Assembly (NCBI RefSeq): GCF_030272615.1
Contig: NC_081414.1
Location: 915,005,648 to 915,069,647 of the forward strand
Direction of reading: 5' to 3'
Source of the DNA: Cryptomeria japonica
Taxonomy: Eukaryota > Streptophyta > Pinopsida > Cupressales > Cupressaceae
Length of the DNA stretch: 64,000 nt
A model generated the notes under the pieces. It had not been told where the DNA came from, made no database searches, and was given only the letters and a program-made list of their open reading frames with translations. Shown here piece after piece: positions 37,186 to 49,848 of this stretch; the stretch's first letter is position 1, and every line of letters begins with the position of its first letter. Both the position numbers and the translations under genes were made by a program.

Positions 37186-40100
37186 TTCAAAATTGCAAGA
37201 AAAAAATTTCAGAATCCAACAAACAAGAGAAATCAGTTTCGGAATACTTGAGCTTCCTAGGTTGTCTCTTCAGGTTTCATCTAGCATTCAGCCTGTTCTA
37301 AGGTCTCACATAGTCCATCATTGCTTCATACCTCATTTTACATTCACAATTGTCTAAACTTGAGTCAAAAGGTCACTTGCTTGTCCTCATCATACTTTTT
37401 CAACACACTACATACAACAACACTTTGCTAAGTGGTCCCTCATCAAGGTTTCTTACCTTTGGGTCTCATTTGGTCTTACTTAGAGTCAAGGTCAGCTTAC
37501 CTCATCAAGAGAAATGATCCTCTCTTTGGAAGTCACACCTACTCTACTACTTACATACTTGGTCTTACACTTTGGACATTGCAAGTATACCTCAAGATTC
37601 ATTTACACTTCATACAACTCTTGGTCTTCCATACTCTTGTCATTTTTCATCTAGTTTCTCTCATATTGGTCTAACACCTGGTTCATGGTTGAAACCCATC
37701 TTCAAAAATCTAGGAGAATAGCTAAAGAAGCTCAAAAATCTGCAAACATGAGTTCTTATGAGTATGACAATGATCTATTCTACAATCCTGAGCACACTAC
37801 ATTACCAGACATGAATGTTTATAGACACAATCCAAATGTGGAAAGCGCAAACACTATAAACAACAATGCTACGCACAATGACACAGTGGACAACTCTTCA
37901 ATACTATCAGCAGACATACAAGAATCCATAATGGATCCTCAATTCAATAGATTGGTTGAAGAGATAATGAGGAGAGATCGTCAATACTTTTTAAACATGA
38001 TGGCACAAAGTGGAGCTAAAATACCGCATGATTTTGACTTATCTCAACTTATGGAAAGTCGACCTTCACAGCAAGCTCAACCTAACATGGATCAAAGGAG
38101 ACCAAATAGTGGAGGAAATAGAGGACCAAATAATATGATGCCAGAGTCACCATCAGTTTTGCTTCAAAAACCAGCAATCCCACATACACAAGCTCAAGCA
38201 TATGATACTTACACTCAAAGACCCTCATGGAGGCCCTATGCTCAAACACATGCTCAAGGTATGGATCAATCAAAACAAGTGGATACTCAAGGACATCCTC
38301 AAAATTTTGACACAAGGAGACCTCATGTCAAAATTGGGGGCAACACAATGGAAAATGAAAGGCCTATTGAATATGGTTTATACACACAAAATAGATATGG
38401 GGTCCCTCAACAAGAAGTTATGCCAAGTGCTCCATACATGTCACAACAATATAGACCTCCATATGGACATGTCTACGATGAGTATCATCCATACATGCAA
38501 CAAGCTCCTCCTCAAATGGGTGTTTCAAACATGGGGTATGCTACAAGAAATCAATCTCCTCCCAAAAATAATTTGGAGCAACAAATAAGAGATTTACAAA
38601 AGAAAATGGAGGACATGAGTACACCAAAACCTACATACACTATGAGAGATATATGTCCTTATCCCTTTGATAAGAGCATTCCAATGCCTCCATTTCCTCC
38701 ACACTTTGTGACACCAAAATTTGATAAATATAGAGGGAGAGGAGACCCCAAGGCACACATAAGACAATTCTTCACAGCTTGCATTGAGGTAGCGGCAGAA
38801 GAAACATACTTAATGAGGTTGTTCCCACAGAGCTTAGGAGATCAAGCTATGGAATGGTTTTCTCAATTACCTCCTGGTATTAAGTCATGGGGCGATTTGG
38901 CAGAAGCTTTCATTCAGCATTTCTCTTACAACATTGAAACAGATGTCTCAGTTACTACCTTGTGCAATACTAAACAAAAGGAAGGAGAATCTTTCGCAAC
39001 ATTTTTACAAAGATGGAGAAACTTAGCTAGCAGATGCTCTTGTGAAATCCCGCAGAAACAAATGGTGGAGATGTTCACACAAAACGTTAATAAGGCTATT
39101 GGCTATGATCTCAAAAAAGCTTGTTTGTCTACATTCAAGGACGTTATTGAAAAGGGCCTAGCAACAGAAAAGGTCTTAATTGAACAAGGAGTTATCAAAC
39201 TATTCAAAGAAAACAAAGAGGACTTTAAGGGAAAGGACAAACCAAAATTTTGGAACAAGAACAAGAACACAGTTAATGATGGTGTTGTTGATGCCAACAC
39301 AGTGAGACCCAAGTTCGTCTTTTCTGGATCAAGTTCTACCAACAATCAGGTGAACACTCAAACAACTTCTAGACCACGAAGGAAGTACACTCCATTGGGA
39401 GAACCACTTGAATCAGTATTCAAAAAGCTTGTAGCAAACAAAGTAATCACGGTTCCAGATTTTCCTCCTTATGAACCAAAGGTCAAACCGAATTGGTGGA
39501 ATGATGATGAATTTTGTGAGTTTCATAAGAGCAAGGGTCATAAGACAAGTAATTTCCATCGATTGAAAAACATTGTGCAAGATCTCATTGACAGAGGAGA
39601 TATAGAGATTGAGGGACATTCATCTAATCAAGAGCATGAGATGTTTAAGGAACCATTCCCAAAACATGACAAAGGAAAAGGCAAAGTCATAGATGATCAA
39701 GCCAATTATACTAGAGCACCTTACAATTATGATTCTACTATCAATCACATCTCAATGGACAATCATATCTCTACCATTACTATCAAAAACAAAAATCCTG
39801 AGAATCCTTCTCAGAAACCCAAAATTGTCCTAAAAGGTGTGGGATCTTCATCCGAATCTACCTCTGAATGTCATGTTACAACCCATCGAGGTAAGATCAC
39901 ATTTCCAGGTGCCTCTACTAAGAATACCAATCTTTCATCAACCAAGCCTAAGTACGACCTTGTAGAACAATTAGGGAAAACACCCGCGCTCATCTCCATT
40001 CTGGAACTTCTACGTATATCCCCTGCACATAAGGCTATCCTTGACAAAATCTTGAGAGATACTGCCGTCCCTACTGATCTAAACATGGACCAGTTTCAAG

Positions 40101-41764
40101 CCATGGTGGGATACCTATCCGTTCCACACTCCCTCACATTCACAGAAGCCGATGACGCCTCCATAAGTCAGCCACATAATGCACCTCTACATGTTGAAGC
40201 CTTCATACATAAACATCGAATAAAGCGAGTCCTGATAGATGGAGGAGCAGGTCTTAATATTTGTACCTTGAGTACCGTAAGACAATTGGGATATTCTGAC
40301 AAGGCTGTGAATGCTACAAACCAAATCACCATCAAGGCTTATGATGATGAAGAGCGCTCGTCCAAGGGCACAGTCACCTTACCGCTAAGAATAGGGCCAG
40401 TCACAAAGGATGTGGTTTGTCAAGTCCTAGATCTTGATCTCACATACAACATATTGCTAGGACGTCCTTGGATTCATGAAATGAGGGCAGTCCCATCAAC
40501 ATACCATCAGTGCATAAAGTTCCCTCACAATGGAGTTGAGGTAACGATCAATGGTGATCCAAATCCATTCATATATTGTAATAACTTGAGATCACATACT
40601 GAGACTATCATCCCCAGCAATCTTGAGGCTACTCCTTCTTTAGCATATATTGATCCTGAGTCATTAAAGCCCTCGACATCCAAACAAGGTGAACTTAGAG
40701 GCAAGTTTCAAGACAAAGGCATGGGAGAATACACTTTGAATCAAACAATGTTTTTACGACAAGTCATGACCTCTCCCAAGGAATATGGGAGGCCACATCC
40801 TAACAAGCAAATCTCCATCATGATGCTCAAATGGGATCCTACCATCTTTCAAAAATGGGGTGAACTAGAAGAAGAAAATTTATATAAAATTCTCTATAAG
40901 GACGTTGAAGAGGACACACATGATCAGATTATTATACCCTGTGAGAACTACGGCAAAGGCTTCAAAATTTTGCAAAGATTCAGGTATGATGGAAAAAGCC
41001 CTCTCGGACTACGCAAAGAAGGTGTCATGGAGCCCTTACAACCTGAGCTAACTACAATAAGGGAACGCTCCAAGGGGCTTGGTTTTCTGAATCCCAGACT
41101 ACATAATAAAAGAACAAAAGAGGTATGGCGAATTAAAGTTGCTGAAGTTCAACAAGAGGATTATCCTTCCACAGACTCCCATGAGTGGGAATGGGGTTCA
41201 GACAAATCCTCCAGTGACTATGAGCTCACTGAAACATTCAGAGAGCCAGATGAACCCACAGAGGAGGAGGAATTTTACAAAAAGTTCAGAGTTGGTCAAA
41301 AACCAACCCATAAGGATCCCGCACAAGCTTCGTTTCAAGGTCCTAGGTCAAAATCACATAGGATGAGGAAACCTGTCCCAGAAGGCTCTACTAGTGATGA
41401 CAATTTGGATTCGCTCACGATCAAAACTGATGAGGAGAGTGCCATCGATGACTTCGACGATTGCCTTGACATACCTGAATATAACCACATCTTCACTATT
41501 AGTCCAGAAAACTCTGAAAACACTAAAGACCTTCCCCTTGTTCACCCCCAACTCATTGACTGGGATCATGAAGGACCAGCACAATTTGATACATTTCAAA
41601 ATGACGAAGCTATTATCGACTACCTTGGCATTCGAGATGATCTTCCCCCTGGAGACCACAAAGCAGGATACGCCATAGAGCTCAACAACATAGCATACTT
41701 TGGTGAGGGTGTCGAGCCTTCTAGTCGCAAAAATGTGAAAATAAAAACAAAACAAGGGTCTTAT

Positions 41765-41787
41765 GGCGAAAACCACACTGTGGCGCT
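41765..41787 (+). promoter_or_regulatory. Bulged-hairpin module 1 (inside pol frame)
   Basis: GGCG-AAAA-CCAC-ACT-GTGG-CGCT. Outer 4-bp stem (last pair G-U), four-A bulge, inner 4-bp stem, 3-nt loop. Lies in the coding frame between the G-patch segment and RT. Confidence 0.6.
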
Positions 41788-41827
41788 ATCTGACCCCAAA
41801 AAAGTAAAAAGAAAGGACGTATCTGAG

Positions 41828-41850
41828 GGTGAAAACCTCTCTGAGGCGCC
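41828..41850 (+). promoter_or_regulatory. Bulged-hairpin module 2 (inside pol frame)
   Basis: GGTG-AAAA-CCTC-TCT-GAGG-CGCC, 63 nt after module 1. Same layout; the inner stem differs in sequence but pairs perfectly. Confidence 0.65.
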
Positions 41851-44800
41851 CGAAGATGGAAGGCTCGACATTCTCCCAGCATCATACAAGGAAAAATCAT
41901 CCATGTTGGTAGAAGAGACTATAAAGACAAACATTGGTACAGCAGAGGTTCCACATAACATATTTTTGGCTCAATCATTGATAGAGGCCGAGAAAGCAAG
42001 ATTCATAAGCTTCTTTAAGGGACGACAAATCAACTTCGCATGGTCTTATGCTGATATGCCTGGGCTAGACCCCAATTTAGTAATGCATCATTTAACAGTC
42101 AAACCGGGGGCAAAACCAGTAAAACAGAAATTGAGGAAAATGCACCCACAAGTGGCATTATTAGTCAAGGCAGAGCTGGAGAAATTACTGGATGTCGGAT
42201 TCATACGCCCAATTGATTATCCTGAATGGATTTCCAACTTAGTACCTATTAGCAAACCAGATCGCAGCATCCGAATATGTACAGACTTCAGAGATATCAA
42301 CAAGGCTTGTCCAAAGGACGATTTCCCATTACCAAACATTGATTTAATTGTTGATCTCATAGCAGGCCATGAGATGTTATCCTTAATGGATGGATTTTCT
42401 GGATATAATCAAATCAGGATAGCACCCAAGGATCAACATAAAACATCATTCACTTGTCCATGGGGAACCTTCTGCTGGAATGTCATGCCCTTTGGGCTGA
42501 AAAATGCAGGTGCCACGTATCAACGAGCCATGACTACTATCTTCCATGATCTCATGCACATAACCGTGGAAGATTATGTTGACGATCTTTTGGTTAAATC
42601 AATAGATAGAAATACACACTTGGACATACTTTCAGTTGCTTTTGATCGGTTGGAAAAGTACAAGGTAAGATTAAATCCAAAGAAATGTGTCTTTGGAGTA
42701 ACCTCTGGGAAGCTCCTAGGATTCATTGTGTCTAAAAGAGGAATAGAAGCTGATCTAGCAAAGGTCAAGGCTATCTTGGACATGCCGCCACCCAAGAATA
42801 TCAGTCAACTTCGATCTTTACAAGGGAGACTCCAGTCCATACGAAGATTCATAGCACAACTTGCAGATAAGTGTAACCCTTTCCAGCACCTGCTACACAA
42901 AAACATCAAGTTCAAATGGGATGAGAACTGTCAACAGGCTTTTTAGGCGCTCAAAGATTATCTGTTGAACCCGCCAATTTTGATGCCACCAATTCCAGAT
43001 CAACCATTGCTACTTTACATATCAGCTACTCCGACAGCACTGGGGGCACTCCTAGCACAGCAAATACCTGACGGTAAGGAAAAAGCAGTCTACTATATCA
43101 GTCGCACATTGGTGGGATATGAGCTGAACTACACACCAATTGAGCGTGCATGTCTCGCTGTGGTCTTTGCTTCACAAAAATTACGACATTATATGCTCAC
43201 TCACAAGACTAAGTTGATTGCCAGAATTGATCCACTAAAATATCTGCTCAACAAAGCTACACTTACTGGGTGGCTGGCCAAGTGGGTAATGATTTTGAGT
43301 GAATTCGACATTGAATACGTGGACAGAAAAGCTATAAAAGGACAAGCCATCGCAGATCAACTGGCAGATGCTCCCATGATAGATGATGTTCCTCTACAGT
43401 CAGAATTTCCAGATGAGTCCATTCTAACGATATCACCTGCAAGGCCATGGCAATTATATTTTGACGGCTCATACACACAGCATGGGGCAGGAGCAGGTAT
43501 ACTCTTTATAACTCCCCAAGGTGATTCTATACCAAAGTCATACCGCTTATCATTTCCTTGCACTAACAATATAGCGGAATACAAGGCATTAACAACTGGG
43601 CTCAAAATTGCAGTTCAGTGGAAGATCCAAGAGCTTCGTGTTTTTGGGGATTCTCAACTGGTCATCCGTCAAGCAACTGATGATTATCAAACAAAAGATG
43701 AAAAACTAATGCCTTACAAACAACTGGTAGATGAGCTAAAACAACACTTTGCAAAGATAGAGTTTGAGCAGATACCAAGAGAACAGAATCGTGTTGCTGA
43801 TGCCATGGCTACAATTGCTTCACTCATTGATCTATCGCAAAATGAGACCTGCTATGAGTTCCTGGTAGACAACCTACTGATTCCATCATATGAGATCACT
43901 CCTACGGAAATGATATGTGTTGTTGGTCCTGAATCCCAGTTATATGGTTCCATATTCACATACCTTCGCGACAATATCTTACCTCTCGATCTATCGAACA
44001 ACCAACGCCGCACTTTCATTTGCCAATCCTCCCGATACGTTATCCTAGCTGATATCCTATACCGACGAGGTCTAGATGGCACCCTCCTTAGATGTTTAGA
44101 GAATGACGAAGCTCAGATTGCATTATGAGAAGTGCACGAAGGGATATGTGGTCCGCATACTAGTGGTCCTACCTTGGCCAAGAAACTCATCAGGACTGGA
44201 TACTACTGGCCTACTATGGAAAAAGATGCATATCAGTTTGTCAAGAAGTGTAAGCAGTGTCAAATTCATGGAGACCTTATACATGCACCAGTACAGGAAC
44301 TACAACCACTTGCGTCTCCTTGGCCCTTTTGTCAGTGGGGACTCGATCTCATAGGCAAAATTCACCCTACTTCTTCCAATGGACATAAATTCATTATTAC
44401 AGCCACAGAGTATTTTACAAAGTGGATTGAAGCCGTGCCTCTCACACAAGTTACTAGGAAACAAATCGCTACCTTCATCCTGAACTACATCATTTGCCGA
44501 TATGGGATTCCTACTTCCATTATTACTGATAACGGGCGTCCCTTCAAAAATCAGGATGTTCGTGAACTCTGTGACCGCTTCCATATCTCTCACCGTTTCT
44601 CCACACCATATTACCCCCAAGGTAATGGCCAAGCTGAGGCGTCTAATAAAACAATTCTCAAAATCCTTAAGAAGATAGTCGACGATGCTGGCCGTAACTG
44701 GCATATCCAACTCAATCCTGCACTTTGGGCCTATCGCACAAGTGTCCGCACACCTACAGGAGCTACACCCTACTCACTTGTCTACGGCTCTGAAGCCATC

Positions 44801-45287
44801 TTTCCTATTGAGGTCGAGCTACCTTCTTTACGGGTCTCCTTGAGAAACATAATCAACGATGAAGACTACAGGGTCTCTCGCTTACAAGAACTAGAACTGC
44901 TGGAGGAACGAAGGCACACTGCTTTTAATCATCTCAAGGCTTACCAACAACGAATGAGTCGCAGTTACAATCACAAAGTCAAGCCTCGCACATTTGAGGT
45001 AGGTGACTTAGTCCTCAGAGAGAACCCCAAGAATCAGCAAGACAGAGATAAGAAGGGCAAGTTCGAACCAAACTGGCTTGGTCCTTACATCATCACAACA
45101 GTATATGGATCTGGGGCATATCAGCTCTCAACTACAGAAGGTGAACCCTTGGAGGATCCTATCAACAGCATGCACCTTCGTAGGTTCTACACATAAGCTC
45201 TTTGGAATATCCTAATTCAAAAATACAAAAAAATCAAAAAATTCAAAAAAATACAAAAAAAATTTTAAAACAAAAAAATCGTTACTT

Positions 45288-45312
45288 GGTGAAAACCTGG
45301 CAAACAGGCGCC
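45288..45312 (+). promoter_or_regulatory. Bulged-hairpin module 3 (after pol)
   Basis: GGTG-AAAA-CCTG-GCAAA-CAGG-CGCC, about 90 nt after the integrase stop codon in A-rich sequence. Confidence 0.65.
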
Positions 45313-45370
45313 TTGTGACAACAAAAAAATTGAAAAATCAAAAAAGTAAAGAGAAATAATTTCGTCCAAC

Positions 45371-45394
45371 GGTGAAAACCACTTCGGTGGCGCC
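45371..45394 (+). promoter_or_regulatory. Bulged-hairpin module 4 (after pol)
   Basis: GGTG-AAAA-CCAC-TTCG-GTGG-CGCC. The loop is TTCG, a tetraloop of the stable UUCG type. Confidence 0.7.
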
Positions 45395-45409
45395 CTGGGC
45401 AAGTACCAT

Positions 45410-45433
45410 GGTGAAAACTGGGTCACCAGCACC
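45410..45433 (+). promoter_or_regulatory. Bulged-hairpin module 5 (after pol)
   Basis: GGTG-AAAA-CTGG-GTCA-CCAG-CACC. Here the outer stem is fully Watson-Crick (GGTG with CACC). Confidence 0.65.
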
Positions 45434-46925
45434 ATGCGTAGAGACTTTGCTCCTCCATCCTTCAGGATTCTCTTTCATCCTTTCACTTTGCACACACTCA
45501 CAACCAATTCAGCCATAATGAACTTACCCAATCCCATCATGGCTTGTTATTGATCTACCCAAGATTGGTTAACCATTCATAATAAACATCCCTTTTCACA
45601 TCCCTTTCCATCCATAATAAATCAGATCCTATCTGTGACTATGGCCAATCCTACGTCTAGTAATGGGTGTGGAACTGAGAACATCACATGTTTCGAGGAG
45701 TACAGTTTCTTCCAGATTTCTTTAGTCTATCCGCGCACAGTCCACAATAAAGCAACATTTGCATCACAGATCCGCAATAAAGTTTCGTTTTCTCCGCAAT
45801 AAAGTATCAGTTTCATGGATTCAGTCAGTTTCAGATGAGACACAGCAGCAACAATGGGCTTCAACAAATCAAATCTTTCAACAGACTCAGACAACATATG
45901 GTTCAGTGCTATCTATCCTTTTTGTGAAAGTGAACATTGTGACCACAATCAAATAAGACTTAAACAAGTGACAAGAGACACTAAAATTGAGGACTACAGT
46001 GGATGTTGGTGTCGAGTCTTGGTTTTCTTTTGATTTTATCTTTTGGTGACATGTCTTTTAGCTTTTCCGGGATGTCTTTGACTAGAGATTCTATCTCCAG
46101 GATGTCTTTGACTAGAAAGGCGAGGATGGGGTATCGTCACCTATCTGCATTTGCTGTCTGTGGATTGTCTCTTAGTAATGCTATGACTTGTCCAAGGATA
46201 TGAGGACACTATGAGTCTAGTATGAACTGGGGCATTCCTTGTTTGTGACTGTCTTATCTCCATGCAAACAGGTACAATGACTTTCTGGGTCGAACATATG
46301 CCTCGATTGTCATAACCTATTCTGCCATAATAAAGCTCAATGATGATAACGCACAAGAAGCTCTTTCACTTTCATATCTTCTGTCTTTCATCCCCCTTTC
46401 TTGATTGACTTCCATCATCCTTCTCGAGTCCGCGTAGCCCACTGTCACATGACTGAGTATAATGACACACCAAAAATATTTGCATTTCATATAGTTACAC
46501 CTCCATCACCACATATAAGCATTTCATACATACATATAGATATCACAATTGCATCACATCCTACATACAACACATGTTAGCACATCTCACATTTTCATTA
46601 TGTAAATAATCATTTGCATTATCATATTCATTTGCATTACATACATTCACATTTGCATCATGCATCACATATACAACATAAAAGAACAAAAAATATATGG
46701 CATCATATACATATTTGCATCCATATCATAAGCATCACATAAGAACATCTCATCACATAAGGTACACATGCATATAGCTGCCGCAAAAATGGATCATCTC
46801 TCATATATAATCAAAAGTGTCATGATACAATGATGTCAAAAGAATCATATGGCTACAAAATCACCCGTAGGTGTCTACAATACAAAAAAATGGTACAAAT
46901 ACTGATACAAGGGAGCCCTCTATGG
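45434..46925 (+). other. 3' region of element A between pol and the antisense gene
   Basis: No plus-strand gene. It contains several AATAAA words (about 45583, 45615, 45746, 45775, 45799, 46328), three of them in a repeated CCRCAATAAAG context; a direct repeat GGATGTCTTTGACTAGA (about 46070 and 46099); and a CAT-rich low-complexity stretch at 46480-46760. It may contain RNA 3'-end signals for either strand, but this is unproven. Confidence 0.5.
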
Positions 46926-48919
46926 CTATGATGAACTCCCTCCCTCGGAGCCGCCTGGCCTCGACGGAGTCTGAGCTCTAGATGGTCTCGCTCCAGGATC
47001 CCCCTGCCTGTCTGGTGGTGGTGGTGGGGGACCCATGACCCCACCGCTAGATGCCTGCCTCCTAAGACTCCCTCCCATAGCCGTCGCTGTACGCGACGAT
47101 CTATGGAAGCTCCTCGCCCGCTGATCCGCTGGCACGGCACCATAGTATAGATCCCTCCAGTAGGTGATCTCCTCTCTGGCTCGCAGCACATATGCGTAGC
47201 CTACCCCTGCATCCTCTGCTGCCCGCCTCCCTGCCCTCAGAGCTGTCTCAGCCTCAGTATATCTCTGGATGGCCTGGTCTCTCTCCCGCTCTGTGTCCCT
47301 GAGCCTGATCCTGAGGCGATCCCTCTCCTGCTCCAAATCTGCAATCTCGTCTGCCTGGCCCTGGCAGATCTCTCTCAGCCCTAGCAGCTCATCCTCCTCA
47401 GGATCATCACCCTCTGCCTCTGCCTATGGCTCCTCCTCTGTATGTGCCTGTACCTGTGCCTCCGCCTACACCTGTCTAGGTGCCTGAATAGGTACCTGTC
47501 CCTGTGCCTGTCCCTGTCCCTGCACCTGTCTCGGTCCCTGTGCTCTAGGACCCTGTGCTACTGGTACATGTAGGGGCAATCCACCTCGACCCCTCACCAC
47601 CTGGGCTGCTCTCTCTTGTCCTCCCTCCCTCTGAGGTGCTACTCGCCTCTCTCCCACCACTCCCCTCCGCCTCCGTCGGCCCCTGCCTCCATCTCCTCCA
47701 CCATCATCATCATCATCCCCTCCCACCTCTCCATCAAGCAGCTCTCCCGGATCTGTCAACCTAGGAAATGGATGCTCTGCCCAATACGCAGAGTACTCTG
47801 CGTCCATCCCTGCATCCTCTACCTCCGGCCACATGTCCCATGGTAATGGCATCATCTCTGCCAGCTGTGTCACAGCCTGATCATATGATAACAGCGGCCC
47901 AAACTGTACCTAATCTCTGACTGTATGGGCATACATGCCCGAGCCTCGTGGCATCTGCTGAATCCTGCCAAACTGCCTGCATACCCTGTCAACAAGCTGC
48001 CTCTCTAGAATATAGGGCGTCCGCCCAATCAGATACCTGCTCCTGAATGCATAGGGTAGCTCCAATGCGTCGTCATCCCACTCCTCGCACCCCAGGTACG
48101 GCCTCCAGATAACCATGTCTATGTCATCTATGACGCGCCTCCAATGCTCCAATCTACCAATCCGAGGCTGGGATGTGATCATGTCGTATAAATGCATGAA
48201 GCTCCGTCCCTGCCCTCTGCCTCTGAAGTGGATCGGCCGTGTGATCAGCAGGTGCTCATATGCCCACACCTGTAGGAGAGTCACGCCGCAACCCAAGCCC
48301 ACTGATCCGTGGTAAACAAACTGATGCAGCTCATAGTACAAATGGGCCAGGACACATGGCCCCCATGCATACCTAGTGTGCTCTATCATCAGTGTCTCCA
48401 ATGCCCCTTCCCAGCCAACTGCCAATCCTCGTGTGGCTCTGTCCGGACATAAATACCCACTGATAGCTCCCCCAATAACAGCCGGCAATGCTAAACCTGT
48501 GGCGGTCATGGTATCCCAGGCCACGTGACCTACTCGCATCTCCAAACCAGGATCCTGAAACACCCGTCTCAATGCCTCCCTGTCACCGTCACGATCGTAT
48601 GGAATCAACTCTCCATCGATCGAGATATGCAGTATCCTATACACATCCTCCAATGTCACTGTCATCTCACCCATCGGCAGGTGAAACGTGCATGTCTCAG
48701 AGTGTCATCTCTCAGCCAACGCAGTCAGCAACCCCATGTTTGCCCGAAACTCAGGCACAAATAGCACATGTGTAAGACCCATCTCCTTAATGGAAATCCT
48801 ATCCTGGATTGACAACTCTGGTCGCAATCTCTGTGTCGACGGGAATCTCTCCCGTGACTCCAACATAGGCAGATACTCCTGCAGTCAACCAATCAATCAT
48901 GTCAGTTATCGTGGCATTC

Positions 48920-49240
48920 ACTGTTTATCACAAAATGCTACTTGCTACCTAAATGCATACGCTTACCTATCCTAGTGACACTCATTGTTCATCACAAAGT
49001 GTTGCTATCTATCCTAGTAGTGCTCCCTGTTCATCACAAAGTACTACGTGTGTGACATTCCCTGTTCATCACAAAGTGTTACTCACATTCGCACTCCCTG
49101 TTCATCACAAAGTGCTGCCTATCTTGGTGCTCCCTGTTCATCACAAAGTGCCTTGATCTATCCTAGTCTTCCTAGAGGACCTGCTTGAGTGTCTCCTCTC
49201 AGCAGCTTATCCAATCGACAGCATATGTTCATCACAGAAC
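48920..49240 (-). repeat. Degenerate repeat with GTTCATCACAAAGTG core
   Basis: Within the antisense intron, the word GTTCATCACAAAGTG or a close variant occurs at about 48922, 48987, 49029, 49063, 49100, 49136 and 49227, mostly preceded by CCCT. Spacing is 34-90 bp. On the antisense strand it reads CACTTTGTGATGAAC. Confidence 0.8.
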
Positions 49241-49281
49241 TGCCGATTTGACCTAAAAGACTAAAACCATGCATTTTGACA

Positions 49282-49565
49282 CATAAACGCGCTTTAAACT
49301 CCTAAACGCGCTTATAGACTGCACAAACGCGCTTCTGCAACACAGACACGTTTTTTGAACACAAACGTGCCTATACCATGCACAAACGCGACCAGGGAAC
49401 ACAGACGTCCCTACATGACATAAACGCTCCTACAAAGCACAAATGCTTCTACATTTCACAAACGCATCCGTATTCAGCACAAACGCGGTTCCAAGCACAG
49501 ACGCGCCTGGACCCAACACAGACGCGCCTGTTGGACACAGACGCGCCTGGAACTGACATAGACGC
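49282..49565 (-). repeat. Array 3: the 9-mer of the leader in inverse orientation, 15 copies
   Basis: CACAGACGC or variants (CACAAACGC, CATAGACGC) end at 49290, 49309, 49330, 49349, 49368, 49389, 49408, 49427, 49446, 49465, 49486, 49504, 49525, 49544 and 49565, i.e. every 18-21 bp without a gap. It is the reverse complement of the leader motif, so it reads GCGTCTGTG/GCGTTTGTG in the direction of the antisense gene, inside its intron. Confidence 0.9.
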
Positions 49566-49842
49566 GGTTGCGCATTTTTGCATATTTTATCTACCCTATT
49601 CCTAGCGCATTTATTGCTACTAAACATGCATTTATGACAAAACTCGAAATGCGTGAAAGTACGAGAAGGTTTTCGGGTACTTACCGGCTCTCCTGCATCG
49701 GCTGGTCGCTGGAATCGGTGAACACGGTCGAATCTATGACTGGAAGCCATCGCTGCTGACTGCTGCTGCTCTTTTCTCGCTCTGCACTGTGATCTTCTAA
49801 GGGTGTGGATGACAATGAGGATGTCTTTTGCCTGTGGTCTAT

Positions 49843-49848
49843 CTTATA
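49843..49848 (-). promoter_or_regulatory. TATA box of the antisense PMD gene
   Basis: The minus strand reads GGCTATAAGATAG, about 95 nt upstream of the ATG at 49750. Position and sequence fit a plant core promoter independent of the LTR. Confidence 0.6.

Larger units (their letters stand above)
37685..45196 (+). pseudogene. Element A gag-pol polyprotein (two nonsense codons)
   Basis: One reading frame of 2503 codons, broken only by TAG at 42944-42946 and TGA at 44126-44128. Gag has its capsid-like domain at residues ~320-440 and a partial knuckle (CEFHKSKGH, with Phe for the last Cys). Protease has LIDGGAGLN at ~849, the D-G-G form common in this lineage. A G-patch-like segment lies at ~1090-1135. 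RT is at ~1470-1640 with YVDD. RNase H (42965-43370) is followed by a second RNase H (YFDGSYTQHGAGAG...EYKALTTGL...REQNRVADA; 43440-43840). Integrase has HEG...H/CX2C, LDLIG, ITDNG and QAEASNK (44129-45190). Catalytic residues all look intact. The first stop lies between RT and RNase H, the second before integrase. Confidence 0.93.
46926..49750 (-). pseudogene. Antisense plant mobile domain (PMD) gene carried by element A
   Basis: Two exons on the minus strand: 49750-49685 (starts MASSHRFDR, ends at donor CCG/GTAAGT) and 48878-46926 (acceptor CTGCAG); both are in phase 0. The spliced frame is 673 codons with four internal stops (48707-48705, 47912-47910, 47468-47466, 47426-47424). The plant mobile domain is plain: LFVPEFRANMGLLTALAER, LPMGEMTVTLEDVYRIL, GCGVTLLQVWAYEHL. 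It is followed by an acidic/Gly/Arg-rich tract, a Gln-rich repeat and a C-terminal coiled coil. PMD proteins such as MAIN/MAIL act in silencing and genome stability, and PMD ORFs are known in some plant LTR elements. G+C content is far above the surroundings. The 806-bp intron holds motif array 3. The stops show that this copy is not functional. Confidence 0.85.

Noticed and set aside
46926-48878. GC-rich antisense block as bacterial or organellar transfer
   Set aside because: The plant mobile domain motifs, GT-AG intron and TATA box show a plant nuclear gene.
49430-49685. Continuation of the antisense first exon frame through array 3 as coding repeats
   Set aside because: The strong donor CCG/GTAAGT at 49685 and the phase-matched acceptor at 48878 place the array in an intron.
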